A DNA stretch of 64,000 nucleotides from Cycas panzhihuaensis (GCA_023213395.1 CM041465.1:163253741-163317740); one strand, 5' to 3'. Positions 1 to 12,291 are shown, counted from the first letter of the stretch. Made by a program: numbers and translations. Notes: a model not told the origin generated them from the sequence alone.

Positions 1-540
1 AATCTTGAAAGGCATTTATTAATATGATAGATTGGTAGGCACAAGTAAATAGGTAGTTGGAACTATAACAAAGATTAAAACTAGTGCGAGTATGAATAAA
101 AGAAGCAAAAACTAAACTAGATATAAACTAGAAAAGGAAAAAAGCTTTTGTTATTTTCTTTCTTCTCTCTCTCTAAAAAATTGAGTGACAGATAAAGAAA
201 GAAGGTGTAGTTCCCCCAAGTGATGAACTCAAGCGATATGGTAATTTATATTCATGTCAAAGTATAGTACCCCTAAGCAATAGGCATAGGGGGAGGTGAT
301 AATATAAGTGGAGGAGAAACTCTATTATAAAGTATTCACAATAATATGAGGTAAGAGTGAGGTGATTAGGGAAAGATCTAAGGGATGTATGCATCTAAAC
401 CATGAGTGTAAGGAGTATAAATTATAGCTCTATAAAGCAATATGGGCATTCATGGGGATTTTTGTGATGGAATAGACTATTATATCATGATTGTACTCTC
501 AAATTATTAACATTGGGCTTGTATCTACTCTAAGCCTCTA
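1..540. other. AT-rich stretch, no gene seen
   Basis: No domain, LTR edge or RNA gene could be recognised here. It lies downstream, in element sense, of the copia integrase remnant that starts near 541, so it may be decayed RT/RNase H or 3' sequence of that element. No RT motif was found. Confidence 0.4.
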
Positions 541-1210
541 CAGGAGTTTAATTTACTAGGACCTTAGTTGGACTTCTATTCAATAAATATACAACAATAC
601 TTACTACTTTAGCCCAAAATTCATCATGCAATTCTTTAGCCTTAAGCATGCATCTACCCATTTATATAATAGTCCTTATCTTTCTCTCAAAGACACCATT
701 TTGTTGAGTATAAAGTATTGAGAATTGCCTTCTAATTCTTGCTCTATTGTAAACCTCTCTGAAGTCATTAGAAATAAACACTTCCCTATTATCTGAATGG
801 AGGATTTTTAACTTACAACTACTTTATCTCTTAGCCATAGTTCTAAATTCAATAAATTTTAAGAATGCCTCTAATTTTTTTCTTAAGAAAGTATACCTAA
901 ATTATTCTTATATAATCATCTACTAAAATCATAAACTTCCTAGCATTACTAATGGATGGTGTCTTCATTGGTCCACACAAATCAATATATATTAGCTCAA
1001 TAGAGTGCTTGGATTAGTGCTTAGAATCTATAAATAAATTTCTATACTACTTCCTATAAACATAATCTTTACACAAATCTTTATTCCCTTTAATAAAAGA
1101 AAGTTTTCTTACCATGTTTTTCTTTCTTATACTGAAAAGACTACTATAATTTAGGTGACCATATTAATGATGCCATAACACACTCTCATCATCAATTAAA
1201 ATACAAGTGA

Positions 1211-1729
1211 CTAAATTTGAGGATAAAGGACTAACTTAAATAATTTATCTTTTATTATTTTACCTTTGGCAACCAACATACAATTTCTCACCTTATCTCC
1301 AATCTCATATTTATCATTATCAAAGATAACTCTATACTTTTGTTCTATTATTTGACCAACAAACAATAAATTCCTCTTTAAACTAATAATAAACAACACA
1401 CAATGAATATTTTTATTCTGACTTAAATCTATTTGAAGTGTCACCACTCCTTGTCCTTGGACATCTTGAGTATTATTATCTCCAAAGGTTATTATCCTCT
1501 TCCTGTCATCTTTCTTAATTTTCAAAAACAAGTCAACATTATAAAACATGTAAGTGGAGCATCCAAAATCTATGTACCATTCATCATTCTTTATTTGAGC
1601 ACTTAAACTAGTATAGACTAGGTTCTCATTCCCTGACCTCTCTATGGTTGCATTTACTAATTTATTCCTTTTACCATGACACTCATTTAAATAGTGTCCA
1701 TGAATTCCATAATTATAGCATGATGGCAT
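1211..1729 (-). pseudogene. copia nucleocapsid zinc knuckle and protease fragment
   Basis: This 172-residue open stretch begins with a decayed CCHC knuckle, CYNYGIHGHYLNEC, in which the second Cys has become Tyr. About 35 residues later comes WYIDFGCSTYMF, which corresponds to the aspartic-protease active site (normally DSG); the Ser is replaced by Phe. The stretch continues with KRNLLFVGQI, typical of the protease-integrase linker (normally NLLSVGQL). The changed knuckle and active site indicate a non-functional copy. Confidence 0.78.
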
Positions 1730-2218
1730 AAAACCTCTTCCTCTACTTCTTTCTTAAGGTGTAGGATCTCTATTATTTCCTCTTCTTCTCATGCAGTTTC
1801 TTCCATAAGATCTTCATGAATTTCTAACATTTCTAGAATTTGAAGCTTGAAATTTTTGAGTTTAAAAATTTTAAGGATTTGATTTCCTAAATCTCCTCCT
1901 CAAGTGTGTCATCAAGGCAAATGATTGCTCTAGATTCTCATTGGAACTTTACTTTCTTTCCACTACTATGAGTAGCACAGTAAGCAACTGATTAACTATA
2001 AGTATAGACAAGTATTTAATAACTTCTATTGTTGTTGCAATATTCCTAAACTTCTTAATTTTAATTACACACCTTAGAATTTTCTGAGTGACTCATTGTT
2101 CTAAGATTTAATTCCTTTGAGCTTGCATTTGATTCATAAGGTCTTAAATTCTAGTGACAAAATCATTGATTGACTTAGAAGCATGCATTCTAAGGTTCTC
2201 AAAGTTCCTTCTAGTTGT

Positions 2219-2512
2219 TTATAATATTGTACTTATTGTACTTTTATAAATAATTTTTAAAATATTCCAAGCTTGCTTAGATGTTGTTCCACTTGGAAGA
2301 TGAGGGTATATTTCTTCCTCTAGATTTGCATAAATAAATTCAAATGAAAGATCATTCTTCATTTTAATTTCTAGAGTTGAAAGAGTAAATTCATTTGACA
2401 TAATGTCAAAAAAATCTCTACCAATTAATGAAATTTCTATTTTTCCAAACCATTTTAAATAGTTCTTTCCATTGAATTTAGGGCCAACCATTAGTAGTTG
2501 ATATAAAGCCAT
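2219..2512 (-). pseudogene. copia gag N-terminal fragment
   Basis: A 97-residue open stretch starts at the Met encoded at 2512. It has the copia gag look: FNGKNYLKWFGKIEISLIG near residues 13-31, then an acidic EEEIYPHLPSG segment followed by SKQAWNIL. Gag makes the virus-like particle in the cytoplasm. The frame is lost at 2219, about 490 bases before the zinc-knuckle part, so the protein is broken. The start fits because similarity to copia gag begins within the first 15 residues. Confidence 0.75.
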
Positions 2513-3170
2513 TTTACTTATTAAAGGAATAACTAAGAGTATAAAAATTCACCTCAAATGCATGTAAGATGGGCTATATAGCCACACAAATCTATTAGCA
2601 AGATAATAATAATTTTGTCTTTGATTTTAGGACCTTCTTCTGCCTCTTAGTCCTTTATAGGATTTAATATATAAATTACAATAAACTTCTTAAAATAATA
2701 CCTTACAATAGCCTTTTAGGATTTAAAATCTAGTTAGCTTAGGTTCAAGAAATGATGTAGGGGGTGTAAAAGAATTTTTTTTCTAATTACCATACAAGGA
2801 TATAACATAAAGGCTCAATTTTGGATTAAAATTTCTCTATAAAAATAACACCAAAATATATTAAATCATATACCAAAATAATTGTCTCTGAGTTAGGATT
2901 CCAATAGTTTAGGTGGTTCAAGAAATGATCTCCTAAAACTCAATATATTAAAGAAAATATGCATGCACCTTTTTTAAAAATAAAATTAGTGAGTTAGGAT
3001 TTAGATCCCTTCACTAAATTACTAATAACTTTTAAACTGGATCTTTAATTTTTCTTTTTTAGTACTATATGTTTCAAGACACTTTAATTTAGAAAAAAAT
3101 AGAGGTCATTTGGATACCTATGGAAATAGTTATGGCCTTTTAATGTAGATCATAATAAAGGTTTTATTAC
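2513..3170. other. AT-rich stretch, no gene seen
   Basis: Nothing recognisable was found between the copia gag start and the left edge of the first 319-bp-family LTR. No initiator-Met primer site was found next to the copia gag, so the 5' end of that element is missing or decayed. Confidence 0.4.
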
Positions 3171-3494
3171 AGGCTAATTCCTATAACCACAAGATCAAAG
3201 GAAAAAGAGGCTAAAAGACAGAACTGATCACCAAAAGATCACTAAAAGGGGCGCCAAAGCAAACCCTAATAGATTATATTCAAAATATATCAAGCTTGTA
3301 TTACATAAGATGGGGGACGCCCTATTTATAAGAGGGCCATACATTATTATATTATTTTATTGCTAAGCTACCCAATCCTATATTCTTATCCTCCTTAACC
3401 CTTAACCTTCTACTCTATTACATGTAGTCCCATATTCTTATCCTCCTTAACCATTACCCTTATACTCTATTACATATAGTGTGGGGTCATTACA
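3171..3494 (-). repeat. LTR copy A (319-bp family), probable 3' LTR
   Basis: In minus orientation the sequence begins TGTAATGACCCCACAC at 3494 and runs to about 3171. It is nearly identical in layout to copies B (5559-5877) and C (6198-6516), including a TATTTATAAG-like TATA segment and an internal tandem duplication. Just outside the 3494 end, the minus strand reads AGGGGAGAGGGCA, a good polypurine tract, so this is best read as the 3' LTR of a minus-strand element lying to its right. The inner-end boundary is approximate. Confidence 0.75.
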
Positions 3495-4620
3495 TGCCCT
3501 CTCCCCTGAGATGCTTTGCCCTCAAAGCATCTTAATACAAATATATGTGTCCACCATCTTCCACTACTAATATGTCATAGGTAGTGGTTTAATCAAGGTG
3601 ATGGTGAAGAGATACCACTGTAGAAGATGTTGGTGTCCAACAAAGATGCATAAGTCCACATAGATGGTGATCTCATCTTGAAAAGAGTGAGTCCTTTGTT
3701 TGACTATAAAAACCAAAGAAATATGGGTTCATAGTATAGTAATATAGGTTTCCACAAACATAAGAACCCAAATACTACTGTAATATGAATGCTGATGGAG
3801 ATAACTTGATGTTTACACCCTTAAGTAGAGGGATTTCATCATGTTGATCCAAAGTAAAATTTACCTCATCTTTGTTTGTTTCCTCATGTTTAGCCTCTTT
3901 TTCTAGATGGATGCTCTGGTTAGGAATGTGGACTTCAATATGATGATGAAGTACAAAAGTGAAGAGGTCCCAATTTGGCATGTAAGTGTTTTAGCACCAC
4001 TCATGTGCCCATGATTGAAGGGAGCCTTCAAATTGTTGAACACCTAGGCAAAGCTTGTGGTATTTAATCAAGTCATATTCTCCAAAGTATGCAAGCATGG
4101 ATACAAGCCAATCATCAAAGAAGATAGAACCATCAAGCTTAAAATAAGGTAGCTTGATCCCATATTCTTTGTCATTCAAGTGATCCTGGTCTTGTAAAAT
4201 AGCTTCATCTTACAACCCAACGTCTTAGTCTTGTATATCTTCTTCTGTGGTAGCTTCAATGGCTAGATAGGCTCCTGCTCCTCTTTGAAGTTCCATCTTA
4301 AAAGATGCCCAATCTAGATCCAGGTGTGAGAGATACCAATCCCAAATCATTCGATGGAGGTCCCATTACAAAAATAGTATAGCGAACATAACTTTTTCAT
4401 AATCCTACTTGAAGTAGTAAACTATAGAATAGTCTTCAAAGAACTATTCTAGAGTGGCAACCTAGTCATAAAGTTGAATATCGCTATCCATCCCAAAGCA
4501 AATGAGGTTGAGGTCATCATTGTAGTTGAAAAAAATTGTTCATAGTTATAATACCAATCAAGAAGACCATATTCCTCATATGATACAAGTAATTTCCTAT
4601 CAAGCCTTGGGTCCATTTTC
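3495..4620 (-). pseudogene. gag-like remnant next to LTR copy A
   Basis: On the minus strand, several collinear fragments (about 4600-4180, then 4179-3991 and 3981-3775) encode acidic, hydrophilic protein with LKLPYFKLDG-like and WLVSMLAYF segments. The last pieces are separated only by single stops. This resembles retrotransposon gag in style, but no zinc knuckle, protease or RT was seen. Together with LTR copy A and its polypurine tract it suggests a small gag-only element. The function is inferred from position and weak motif resemblance, not from a firm domain match. Confidence 0.45.
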
Positions 4621-5558
4621 TTTTTTTTTTTTAAGGGGGGTGTCTATAGCTAGTTGACCCCCTTAATGTTATGGCCTAAAAATTATGGCATGCAAGCCAA
4701 ATTAAAAAAAAACTAAAAAATTACAAAAATCATAAGACTCAATTTCAAATAAAAAGTCCAACATATACCATGTCATAGTCCAACTTGAAGCCCTCAAAGC
4801 AAAGAACTCGATGGAACTGACGAACTAAATTCTGAGTCCATATGACAAGGATATTCCCAACTGTATAAACAAACTAAATTCTATAAAATAGTTCACTTAA
4901 TTACTCTAACTCCTTTGTTAAAAGGCCATAGTCCTGTAATGCCCTATATGACCACCAAGTGACACTAGAAAGGGCAGATTTAAATGTAATATACAATCTA
5001 ACTTAATTTTTTTATAAAACTTGACAAGCATTAACCCTAATATTCGAAATTTATCACTGCCATGGTTAGGGTTTACTTCATTTCTTCATCGTTGTATCAA
5101 TATCATTGACTGCCATTCACACCCCTTAGCTTCCATGCCTAGATTGGATATGGAGATTATCACCTAGAGATCTAGATAGTCAACTTGTAAACCCTAGTTA
5201 TGCCTACTCAGCCTTCAATATGTATATCATGCCATTGCCATCTCATAGTGAACGGAATTATCTACAAAATGGATAGCCATAACTACCTTCACAAACCCAT
5301 CGCCATATTACATTAAAGACTGTGGAATCCTCTAACTGCCTGTGTGACTGTGTATTGGATTTATTGATGTGAATGAATCCTCTTGTGAAGTTCAGATCGA
5401 GCGACTCAAACAACTCTACTCTACAAGCATACGTGGTTGACAATACCATGTTAAAAAAGGGATGCAAGGGCAAGTATCTCCAAAGTGGCATAAGACAGGT
5501 TTCCATGGTTAAGTTCTCTAGATTGAAGGCATGCATATAATAATAGACCAAAGAAACC
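4621..5558. other. unassigned region between LTR copies A and B
   Basis: A T-run and a G-run at about 4621-4640 mark the edge of the gag-like remnant. Beyond it, an open stretch of 104 residues (minus, 5572-5258) overlaps the edge of LTR copy B and resembles no known family. Nothing else was recognised. Confidence 0.35.
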
Positions 5559-5877
5559 TGTAATGACCCCACACTATATGTAATATAGTATAAGGGTAAG
5601 GGTTAAGGAGGATAAGAATATGCGACTACATGTAATAGAGTAGAAGGTTAAGGGTTAAGGAGGATAAGAATATGGGATTGGGTAGCTTAGCGGTAAAATA
5701 ATATAATAATGTATGGCCCTCTTATAAATAGGGCACCCCCCATCTTATGTAAGACAAGCTTGATATATTTTGAATACAATCTATTAGGGTTTACTTTGGC
5801 AACCCTTTTGGTGATCTGTTCTATCTTCTAGCCTCTTTTTCCTTTGATCTTATGGTTACAGGAGTTGTCCTATAATA
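5559..5877 (+). repeat. LTR copy B (319-bp family), 5' LTR
   Basis: It starts TGTAATGACCCCACAC and ends at about 5877, two bases before a perfect initiator-Met primer-binding site, so it is a 5' LTR of a plus-strand element. It contains a CTTATAAATAG TATA segment and a tandem duplication of about 52 bp built on AAGGGTTAAGGAGGATAAGAATATG. Copies A, C and D are the same family in the opposite orientation. The left flank (AAAGAAACC) is the complement of the right flank of copy C (GGTTTCTT). Confidence 0.85.
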
Positions 5878-5879
5878 GG

Positions 5880-5891
5880 TGGTATCAGAGC
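5880..5891 (+). other. primer-binding site, initiator tRNA-Met type
   Basis: TGGTATCAGAGC, an exact 12-base match to the plant initiator tRNA-Met primer site, placed two bases after LTR copy B. The leader that follows (5892-6077) has no recognisable gag and stops where LTR copy D begins. Confidence 0.85.
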
Positions 5892-6077
5892 TAGCTTTGA
5901 TCCATTCAGAGCCAAAAGAAGGGCAACTTTTCCATATTTACTGTGGGTGATGAAGACACGATATCACTAGAGGATTAGCAATCTTATTGAAGAGTTTACA
6001 AAGTCATTTATGATCCAAACTAGAGCTAGCATCAATTCTTACTAGAGCTATTTTGATCTATCAGAGTCAGACAAGGG

Positions 6078-6193
6078 CAAATTCTTATCCTCCTTAACCC
6101 TTAACCTTCTACTCTATTACATGTAGTCCCATATTCTTATCCTCCTTAACCCTTACCCTTATACTCTATTACATATAGTGTGGGGTCATTACA
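6078..6193 (-). repeat. LTR copy D, truncated
   Basis: About 116 bp that matches the outer (5') end of LTR copy C almost base for base, ending in the same GTGGGGTCATTACA. Only four bases separate it from copy C, so two LTR ends stand in tandem. Confidence 0.75.
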
Positions 6194-6197
6194 TGTC

Positions 6198-6516
6198 TGT
6201 TACAAGCCAACTCCTGTAACCAAAAGATCAAAGGAAAAAGAGGCTAGGAGATAGAACATATCACCAAAAGGGGTGCCAAAGAAAACCCTAATAGATTGTA
6301 TTCAAAATATATCAAGCTTGTCTTACATAAGATGGGGGATGCCCTATTTATAAGAGAGCCACATATTATTATATTGTTTTGTCGCTAAGCTACCCACTCC
6401 CATATTCTTATCCTCCTTAACCCTTAACCTTCTACTCTATTACATGTAGTCCCATATTCTTATCCTCCTTAACCCTTACCCTTATACTCTATTACATATA
6501 GTGTGGGGTCATTACA
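6198..6516 (-). repeat. LTR copy C (319-bp family)
   Basis: Full-length, minus orientation, the same length as copy B and its inverted partner across a 320-bp spacer. No polypurine tract follows at the 6516 side. Instead the flank mirrors the flank of copy B, which suggests that LTR plus flank were duplicated together in inverted form. Confidence 0.8.
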
Positions 6517-7100
6517 GGTTTCTTAGGACTATAATAGTACTTATTACTAAAATGTTAATAACATTTTACTCTGACATCTGATAAATCTAAAATCACTTTT
6601 AATAGAAATTACACATTAAGACACATAGATTAAAAAAATATGAGGCCAATCGAATACATGCAGCTAAATTTATGGCTATTTAAAGTTATAGAAGTAGATT
6701 TTAGACCCCAACGAAAGTGACAAACAACAAGCTAAAACTAAATTCCCTATAATTTTCATAATTTTTCCCAAAGCTTATGGTATAACCATTCAAAAATTGT
6801 AGACAAGACCTAGTTGACTCAAATTCATGATTATTTTTCCAAAAATTCTTCTATTTATGCTCTTAAAAATGAATTGTAAATGGTACTTAAATCCTTTTTT
6901 TAATATTTAGGGTTAGGATTTTTGTCTTAAATCCTAAATTAGCAAATACTATACACTATGAACAACTAGAAAATAGGTTTTATGAAGCTGCCTCCATATA
7001 ATATTAGCAAATGATAAACTCATAGAATAAAAGACTTGCAATATATCTTATTTTTCATTGTGACTCTGATATCATTTAGAAAAATAAAATTGATAAAAAA
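6517..7100. other. AT-rich stretch, no gene seen
   Basis: No domain recognised. A 10-of-12 match to an inverted initiator-Met primer site at 7063-7074 stands alone without an identifiable LTR, so it is not called. Confidence 0.35.
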
Positions 7101-8278
7101 TATTAATGAGCAAATGAAACAAATAATCAAACACTAGGATCACAATGGTACCTTTAAGGTACTGTGGACTAACATCAAAATAATATTATAACTTCATGAT
7201 ATAATATAATTTTGATATGATACATTAAGTGCATATTTATAATATTTAACTTGACTATGTGTAGAACCCACGATAAAATACCAACATTATGATAGAATTA
7301 ATTATACAAATATACATTACACTTCACCTCATGAAGCATGAAGGAAGTTATTTTAACAATTATGAAGTGAATTTGATGAGATAAAACTATGAATATGCTA
7401 GTGTTATATGACCAGGATTCAAGGGCTCAAAGAAGATGAATGAGATCTATATACAAGAGACAAATGTCACATATAAGAAATAGATGAAGTCATATGAAGA
7501 TGAAACATCATTACTAATGGTATGTTAATTTAAATTTATGTGGACATTATTTTAGTATGTTGGTACCCAATTTAATAAACATACAAGAATAAAGAAAGAG
7601 TCTACTATATGTGAGAAGATAAGAAACTATTAACAACTACATTCACTAAAATAGGCTAGCCCCTATAGAAGTGATTGAGATTTTGTGAGACATGCCATCT
7701 CACCTAACCTCATAATTAGCAATAGCAAAGGTAAGTTTAATGGCATCTCTCTTTACCTAATTATTTCAAGAATATTTTACCCACTTTGCTTGTGGATTTT
7801 CTTCTACTCCAAAGGTATTTTTGCAGTCTATTAAGATATTAAGAGATGTGCATGGTGTAATCAGATTAAACGAAAAAGAAACATAAAAGGGGATGAAGCA
7901 AGTAAATCAGTAATTCCATAAATCAAAATGAAATAAGAAGAAGACTTGTATAGGGTAAGATGTGGCATGATTGACAAAAATTAGAGGTGTATAAAACTCC
8001 TAGGCATAGTGATATTTAAGCAATAAATTAAATAGTAAATGCTAGCAAAAAGGTATGTTGAAATACATGATGATTTACTGATTGTGACAGTATATTATTG
8101 ATGTAATAATGAGGGTATTAATATTTAAGAGTATTATAGATGACAAATTTAAAGATGATGGATGACATAATGAATTATAAGTTATAGGGGATAATACAAA
8201 TTAGAATGTTATATAGGTTACAAGATCTAACAAACTTGAAGACAAGAAGATTTGAAGACATTAAACATTGAGGGGGGA
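7101..8278 (+). mobile_element. internal region of an LTR element without visible pol
   Basis: This region leads into a polypurine tract (AGGGGGGA, ending 8278) and the LTR that starts at 8279, so it is the 3' internal part of a plus-strand element. Around 7640-7720 it shares the segment GATTTTGTGAGACATGCCA and its surroundings with about 12,935-13,010, which follows the related LTR at 11,851. No gag, RT or integrase motif was recognised in either copy, which suggests a non-autonomous family or complete decay. Confidence 0.5.
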
Positions 8279-8765
8279 TGTTTAAATATGTGAATTATTC
8301 ACATATATAATGTTTAATGTTATGATGTTAACACATACATAATCCCACCATTCACATACATTAAGGTATGTGAGATATATATATATATCTATGCAAATAT
8401 GCTATTAGTTGATAAAAAGGATCAAGAGAAATTACAAACTACTCATGAGATGATTGTTGTTATAAATATATACACACATCATATGAGAAAGGAGATGTAC
8501 TTAATCTTTCATAAAGAGGAGCTTCAAACTCCACCTTCATTTATGGTTTTTACTGCACTAAATTTTCTATATATAAATCTATTGTCTTTCTTGTGGTGAT
8601 ACTTATTGATGCATGATTTATCTATTTTAATACTTTACATTCATATTTATTCCATTATATGTATACATATCCTCATGAGATAATTCAGTCATTATATATA
8701 TATAATATTTCATTATGTAAATATTCTAAATTCTATTTTACTATTAGATTAAATTTATATTTCTA
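8279..8765 (+). repeat. 3' LTR, related to the LTR at 11,851
   Basis: It starts TG directly after a polypurine tract. The segments GTGAATTATTCACAT, AATGTTTAATGTT, TATAAATATATACA and ATACATATCCT occur in the same order in the LTR at 11,851-12,291. The right end is approximate because the sequence dissolves into AT-rich DNA bordering the integrase remnant. An open stretch of 66 residues inside it is not a real gene. Confidence 0.6.
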
Positions 8766-9900
8766 ATAGCTTTAAGATCTGATAGCCACATTGCCTAAAT
8801 CCTTAGCTATGAAATAAGGTCTTTCTTACTTAGGTGAAAAATTTTTATTAGTTTTTATGAAGGTACTTGAGTTTAAGGACCTTGTCCACTATTTTAAACT
8901 TTCTAGGCTATAAGATCCTATCATAGATAGCTTGAGCCTTCTTCTTAAAGGACAAGTTGTATTAATATGCCTTGAGTCTAGTCTAATATAAGTGTTTTAT
9001 CATTAGGAGTTGGAGTTCTATTATCCACAAATTATTAGTAAACTCTTTAAGTAAAATACAAAGTGAGGGGATCCCAACCTTAAGGGAAAGCATAATTTTA
9101 ATGCTATAGATAAGAGATAATGGTCTCTTCCCTATGACATTATGAATAGAAGTCCTATATATCTATAGAATTAGATATAACTAGGTATGATAGTCCTTAT
9201 ATAAGGCAAAATTAGTTTTGGTTGATATCTTAGCTAGCATCTTATTGAAAGCCTCTATTTGTTTGTTTGCTTAGAGATAATAAGGGGATGATGTGTGGTG
9301 GGTTATAACAAACTTCTTATAAAACTCACTGACATCTTTATTATAAAATAAGATTTCATTATTAGTTGTTATAATATCGAGAACCCCAAAATGACACATA
9401 ATGTGGTGAAAGATGAAGAGATTATTATCTTACTTATCATAGTGATGAGAGGAATGGCTTCACTCCACTTGATGAAGTACTAAGTGACTATGAGGATGAA
9501 TTTATGACTACCAATTAAAGGAGGATAAATCTACCCAATGTTATTAAGAACCCACTGAGAAAAAATCCATGGAGAGATAATTATTCTCACTAAATTAAAG
9601 GGCTAGTAGATAAGGTCAGCATAAACTTGGCACTTATTATATTTATAAACATAAGTGTAGGCATTGATGAATAATATACTCTAATATTAACCCATCCTAA
9701 GTATCTTCTAGGCCATTACATGGCTGCCAAAATGCCCATTATTATAGGAAATTAGAGGACAATAGGAGATAAAGATAAGAAGTGAACAAATGTAGTTGAT
9801 AATGAGGGCAGTGTTAATGAACACCAAGGTCTTTGAATACCATAAATAAATAGGTAAGACCAAGAGTGCATTGGTACAACTCTTAAGGTTCACCACTACT
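8766..9900 (-). pseudogene. Ty3/gypsy integrase remnant
   Basis: Minus-strand translation, across many stops, gives the zinc-finger end (GHFGSHVMA near 9720) and the catalytic core (a KFILIVTQYF-IKWSEAIPL-like segment near 9520-9420). These line up with the better-preserved Tat-type integrase at 58.1-57.2 kb. Integrase joins the cDNA to host DNA in the nucleus. No open frame exceeds 62 residues here, so it is dead. RT and gag of this element were not found nearby; the neighbour at 10 kb is copia, so this is a fragment. Confidence 0.7.
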
Positions 9901-9989
9901 TGGTGTTAACAAACATCAGAAAAGATGTTTTCATAATCTGATAATAGGATATTTAGGAATAGCCCCAATATGGGCATTATCCTAATATT

Positions 9990-11848
9990 TCTTCTCCATA
10001 ATACCCATTTATAGAGACTCCAAGATTATCTTTGAATTTGTTGAATTTTATTTTGTTGAGTACATTTGTAAAGATGTCTACCACCTAATATTTTGTGATG
10101 TAATATATCAACTCTAATTCACTTTGTTGCATTAGCTCTTTGATGAAGTGGTATTGTGTTTCAATATGCTTAGTTATACTATGAAGTTGGATTCCTAATC
10201 ATTTGAATGAGACTTTAGTTGTTAGAAAATAATCATGCTAGACTAATATATTCCTCTTAAAAATCCTAAAATAATCTCATAAGCTAAATTATCTTACAAG
10301 GCCTTGTCATAGCTACCTTATACTCTACTTTTATAATAAAAAGAGATAATGTTGCATGTTTCTTTAAACTCCATGCTATTGTTGCTAAACCCAAACTAAA
10401 TGCATAACCTAAAGTAGACTTCATATCATCTATACAACCTACCCAGTTTAAGTCTCTATAACCAATCAACTTATAATCCCCTAATGACCTATAAGTTAGA
10501 CCACACCTAATAGTTTATTTGAGATACATAAGAATCCTTTTGGTATTTTACCAATATTTTACCTTAGAATCATGTCTAAATGTGAAAACGATAGTGACTA
10601 CATCTAAAATGTCTAGTTGAGTTAAAGTAAAGTAAATAAGGTTCTAATCACCTACTAATAAAGATTAAGGTTGACTAATTCAGATTCCTCAAACTTAGAT
10701 AATTTCAACACAACTCTTATTGGTATTGCAAGTGACTTACAACTATCCATGTTAAATTTATGTAACATGTCTAATATGTATTTCCTTTATGACACAAGTA
10801 TCCCATTTTTATCCCATCAGACTTCAATGCCTAAGAAATAATGTATAAGCCCCCATCTATCATTTTAAATTCCTTATGTGTATCTTCCTTAAATTTTTAG
10901 AACAAGTAATCATAATTCCTAGCATATACTGAGTCATCCACACATAAGCCCACAATTAGTAGTGAGTTTCCTTCTAATTTTATGTATAAGTTAGGATCTA
11001 ATTATCTCCTTAGGAATCCTTTATCCCTAAAATATTTATCAATTCTAGAGTATCATGCTCTAAGTGCCTATTTGAGTCCATACGAAGGCTTTTTAAGTCT
11101 ATAGACCTTTTTTCTTTACCGTTCACTTTAAAACCCTTAGGTTATTGGACATATATATCATAATCAACATGCCCATTTAAGAAGATACTCTTCACATCTA
11201 TTTGATGGATTGTCTTACCCTATTATGTAACTAAGGCCATGATTAGTCTAACTATTTCTAACCTTGCTACTGATGCAACTAATTTATTATAGTTAATGCC
11301 TTCAACCTAAACATAGTTTTTGGTAAGCAGTCATACCTTATACTTATTAATTAAACCATCTTACTTATACTTGGTCTTATAGACCTATTTTATTTTAATG
11401 GATTTTTTTCTTATTGGTAAATCAACTAACTCTTAAGTATTTTTCTTCACTAAGATACTATACCCATCTTTTATTATTGCTTTCCATTCATCTTTACTAT
11501 TTATCTCTTCAAAGTTTTGAGCCTCATTTGACTCCATAACTTGAGTCATTAGTGCAAAATTTACCCTTTGAGATCTAATTGTTCTTTTCTCAGAGTTTGT
11601 GTCTAAAATATCTTAAGTGGTATGAATAATTTGCACTTATTTAATTTTTTTTTATTTAAAGTGGATGGACCTAATCCACTTATATTTAGTGCATTTATAT
11701 TAAGTTCTACATCAATCATAATACATATACCTTTTTCCTTTTCAATATCTCCTTAATAGAATCCATCTTTATTGAAGATGGCATCCCTACTCATGATGAT
11801 TCTTTTACCCTTAGGGTCATCTATTTGATAGGATCTTGATGTTATTAG
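9990..11848 (-). pseudogene. copia reverse transcriptase and RNase H remnant
   Basis: Read right to left: the integrase-RT linker (DPKGKRIIMSRDAIFN, near 11,800), RT fragments (EWKAIIKDGYSI near 11,480), a decayed catalytic motif CVDDSVYA near 10,935 (normally YVDD), and RNase H at 10,469-10,284 with YRDLNWVGCIDDMKSTLGY and SLFIIKVEYKVA. The tail near 10,170-10,020 matches the copia RNase H C-terminus (HFIKELMQQ, DIFTNVLNK). The right edge stops within three bases of the LTR at 11,851, so that LTR element probably interrupted this copia copy. Many stops; not functional. Confidence 0.82.
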
Positions 11849-11850
11849 AA

Positions 11851-12291
11851 TGTGGAGTTATTCACATTTGGTTAATGTTTAATGTTCTTCCATATTATAA
11901 TATTAGTGAAAGTGACAAATATACAATTATTAATGGTAACCTTATATTAGAAGATGTAAAGACTTTGTAATGTGATAAGCTCATGTTAAGGTGGATTATC
12001 CTATAAATATATACATACCTACTTAGGAAACTTGAGAGTGGAAGGAGTAACTTTATTATGTAATTAATATAGTGGAGCTAGCCTCTAACCTTCTCCCATG
12101 TTTTTTCCTTAGTTTAGGTTTTCCACATTTATATATGGTATCTTGTGATGATTATGCATATTGATTATTTTATATCTTGACTTATATAGTATTTGTGTAC
12201 ATATCCTTATAATGGTATATTAATGTTTAACATAGTGTAGCAACTATTATAGTGAATCCTAGATCTATGATTAGCTAGCTTATATTTAACA
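11851..12291 (+). repeat. 5' LTR of a plus-strand element
   Basis: It starts TGTGGAGTTATTCACA and ends AACA two bases before a decayed initiator-Met primer site. It contains CCTATAAATATATAC, a likely TATA box. It is related to the 3' LTR at 8279. It cuts the copia RT remnant on its left. Confidence 0.7.

Larger units (their letters stand above)
541..2512 (-). mobile_element. Ty1/copia remnant, gag to integrase
   Basis: Read on the minus strand, this region carries copia gag (2512-2219), a zinc-knuckle plus protease segment (1729-1211) and integrase core fragments (about 1100-600) in the normal order. The integrase part shows a decayed second-aspartate motif (ILHSDNREVFISNDF) near 780-820 and an HDEFWA-like segment near 630. 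Several stops and frame changes separate the pieces. No primer site or LTR was found to the right of gag and no RT to the left, so both ends look truncated or unrecognisable. Assignment to Ty1/copia rests on domain order and motif resemblance. Confidence 0.8.

Noticed and set aside
3340-3480. CCCTTAACCC runs as an interstitial telomere
   Set aside because: The unit is not the plant telomere unit and the pattern is part of every copy of the LTR family.
7063-7074. Inverted primer-site-like sequence ACTCTGATATCA
   Set aside because: Ten of twelve match, but no LTR edge or interior could be tied to it; may be chance.
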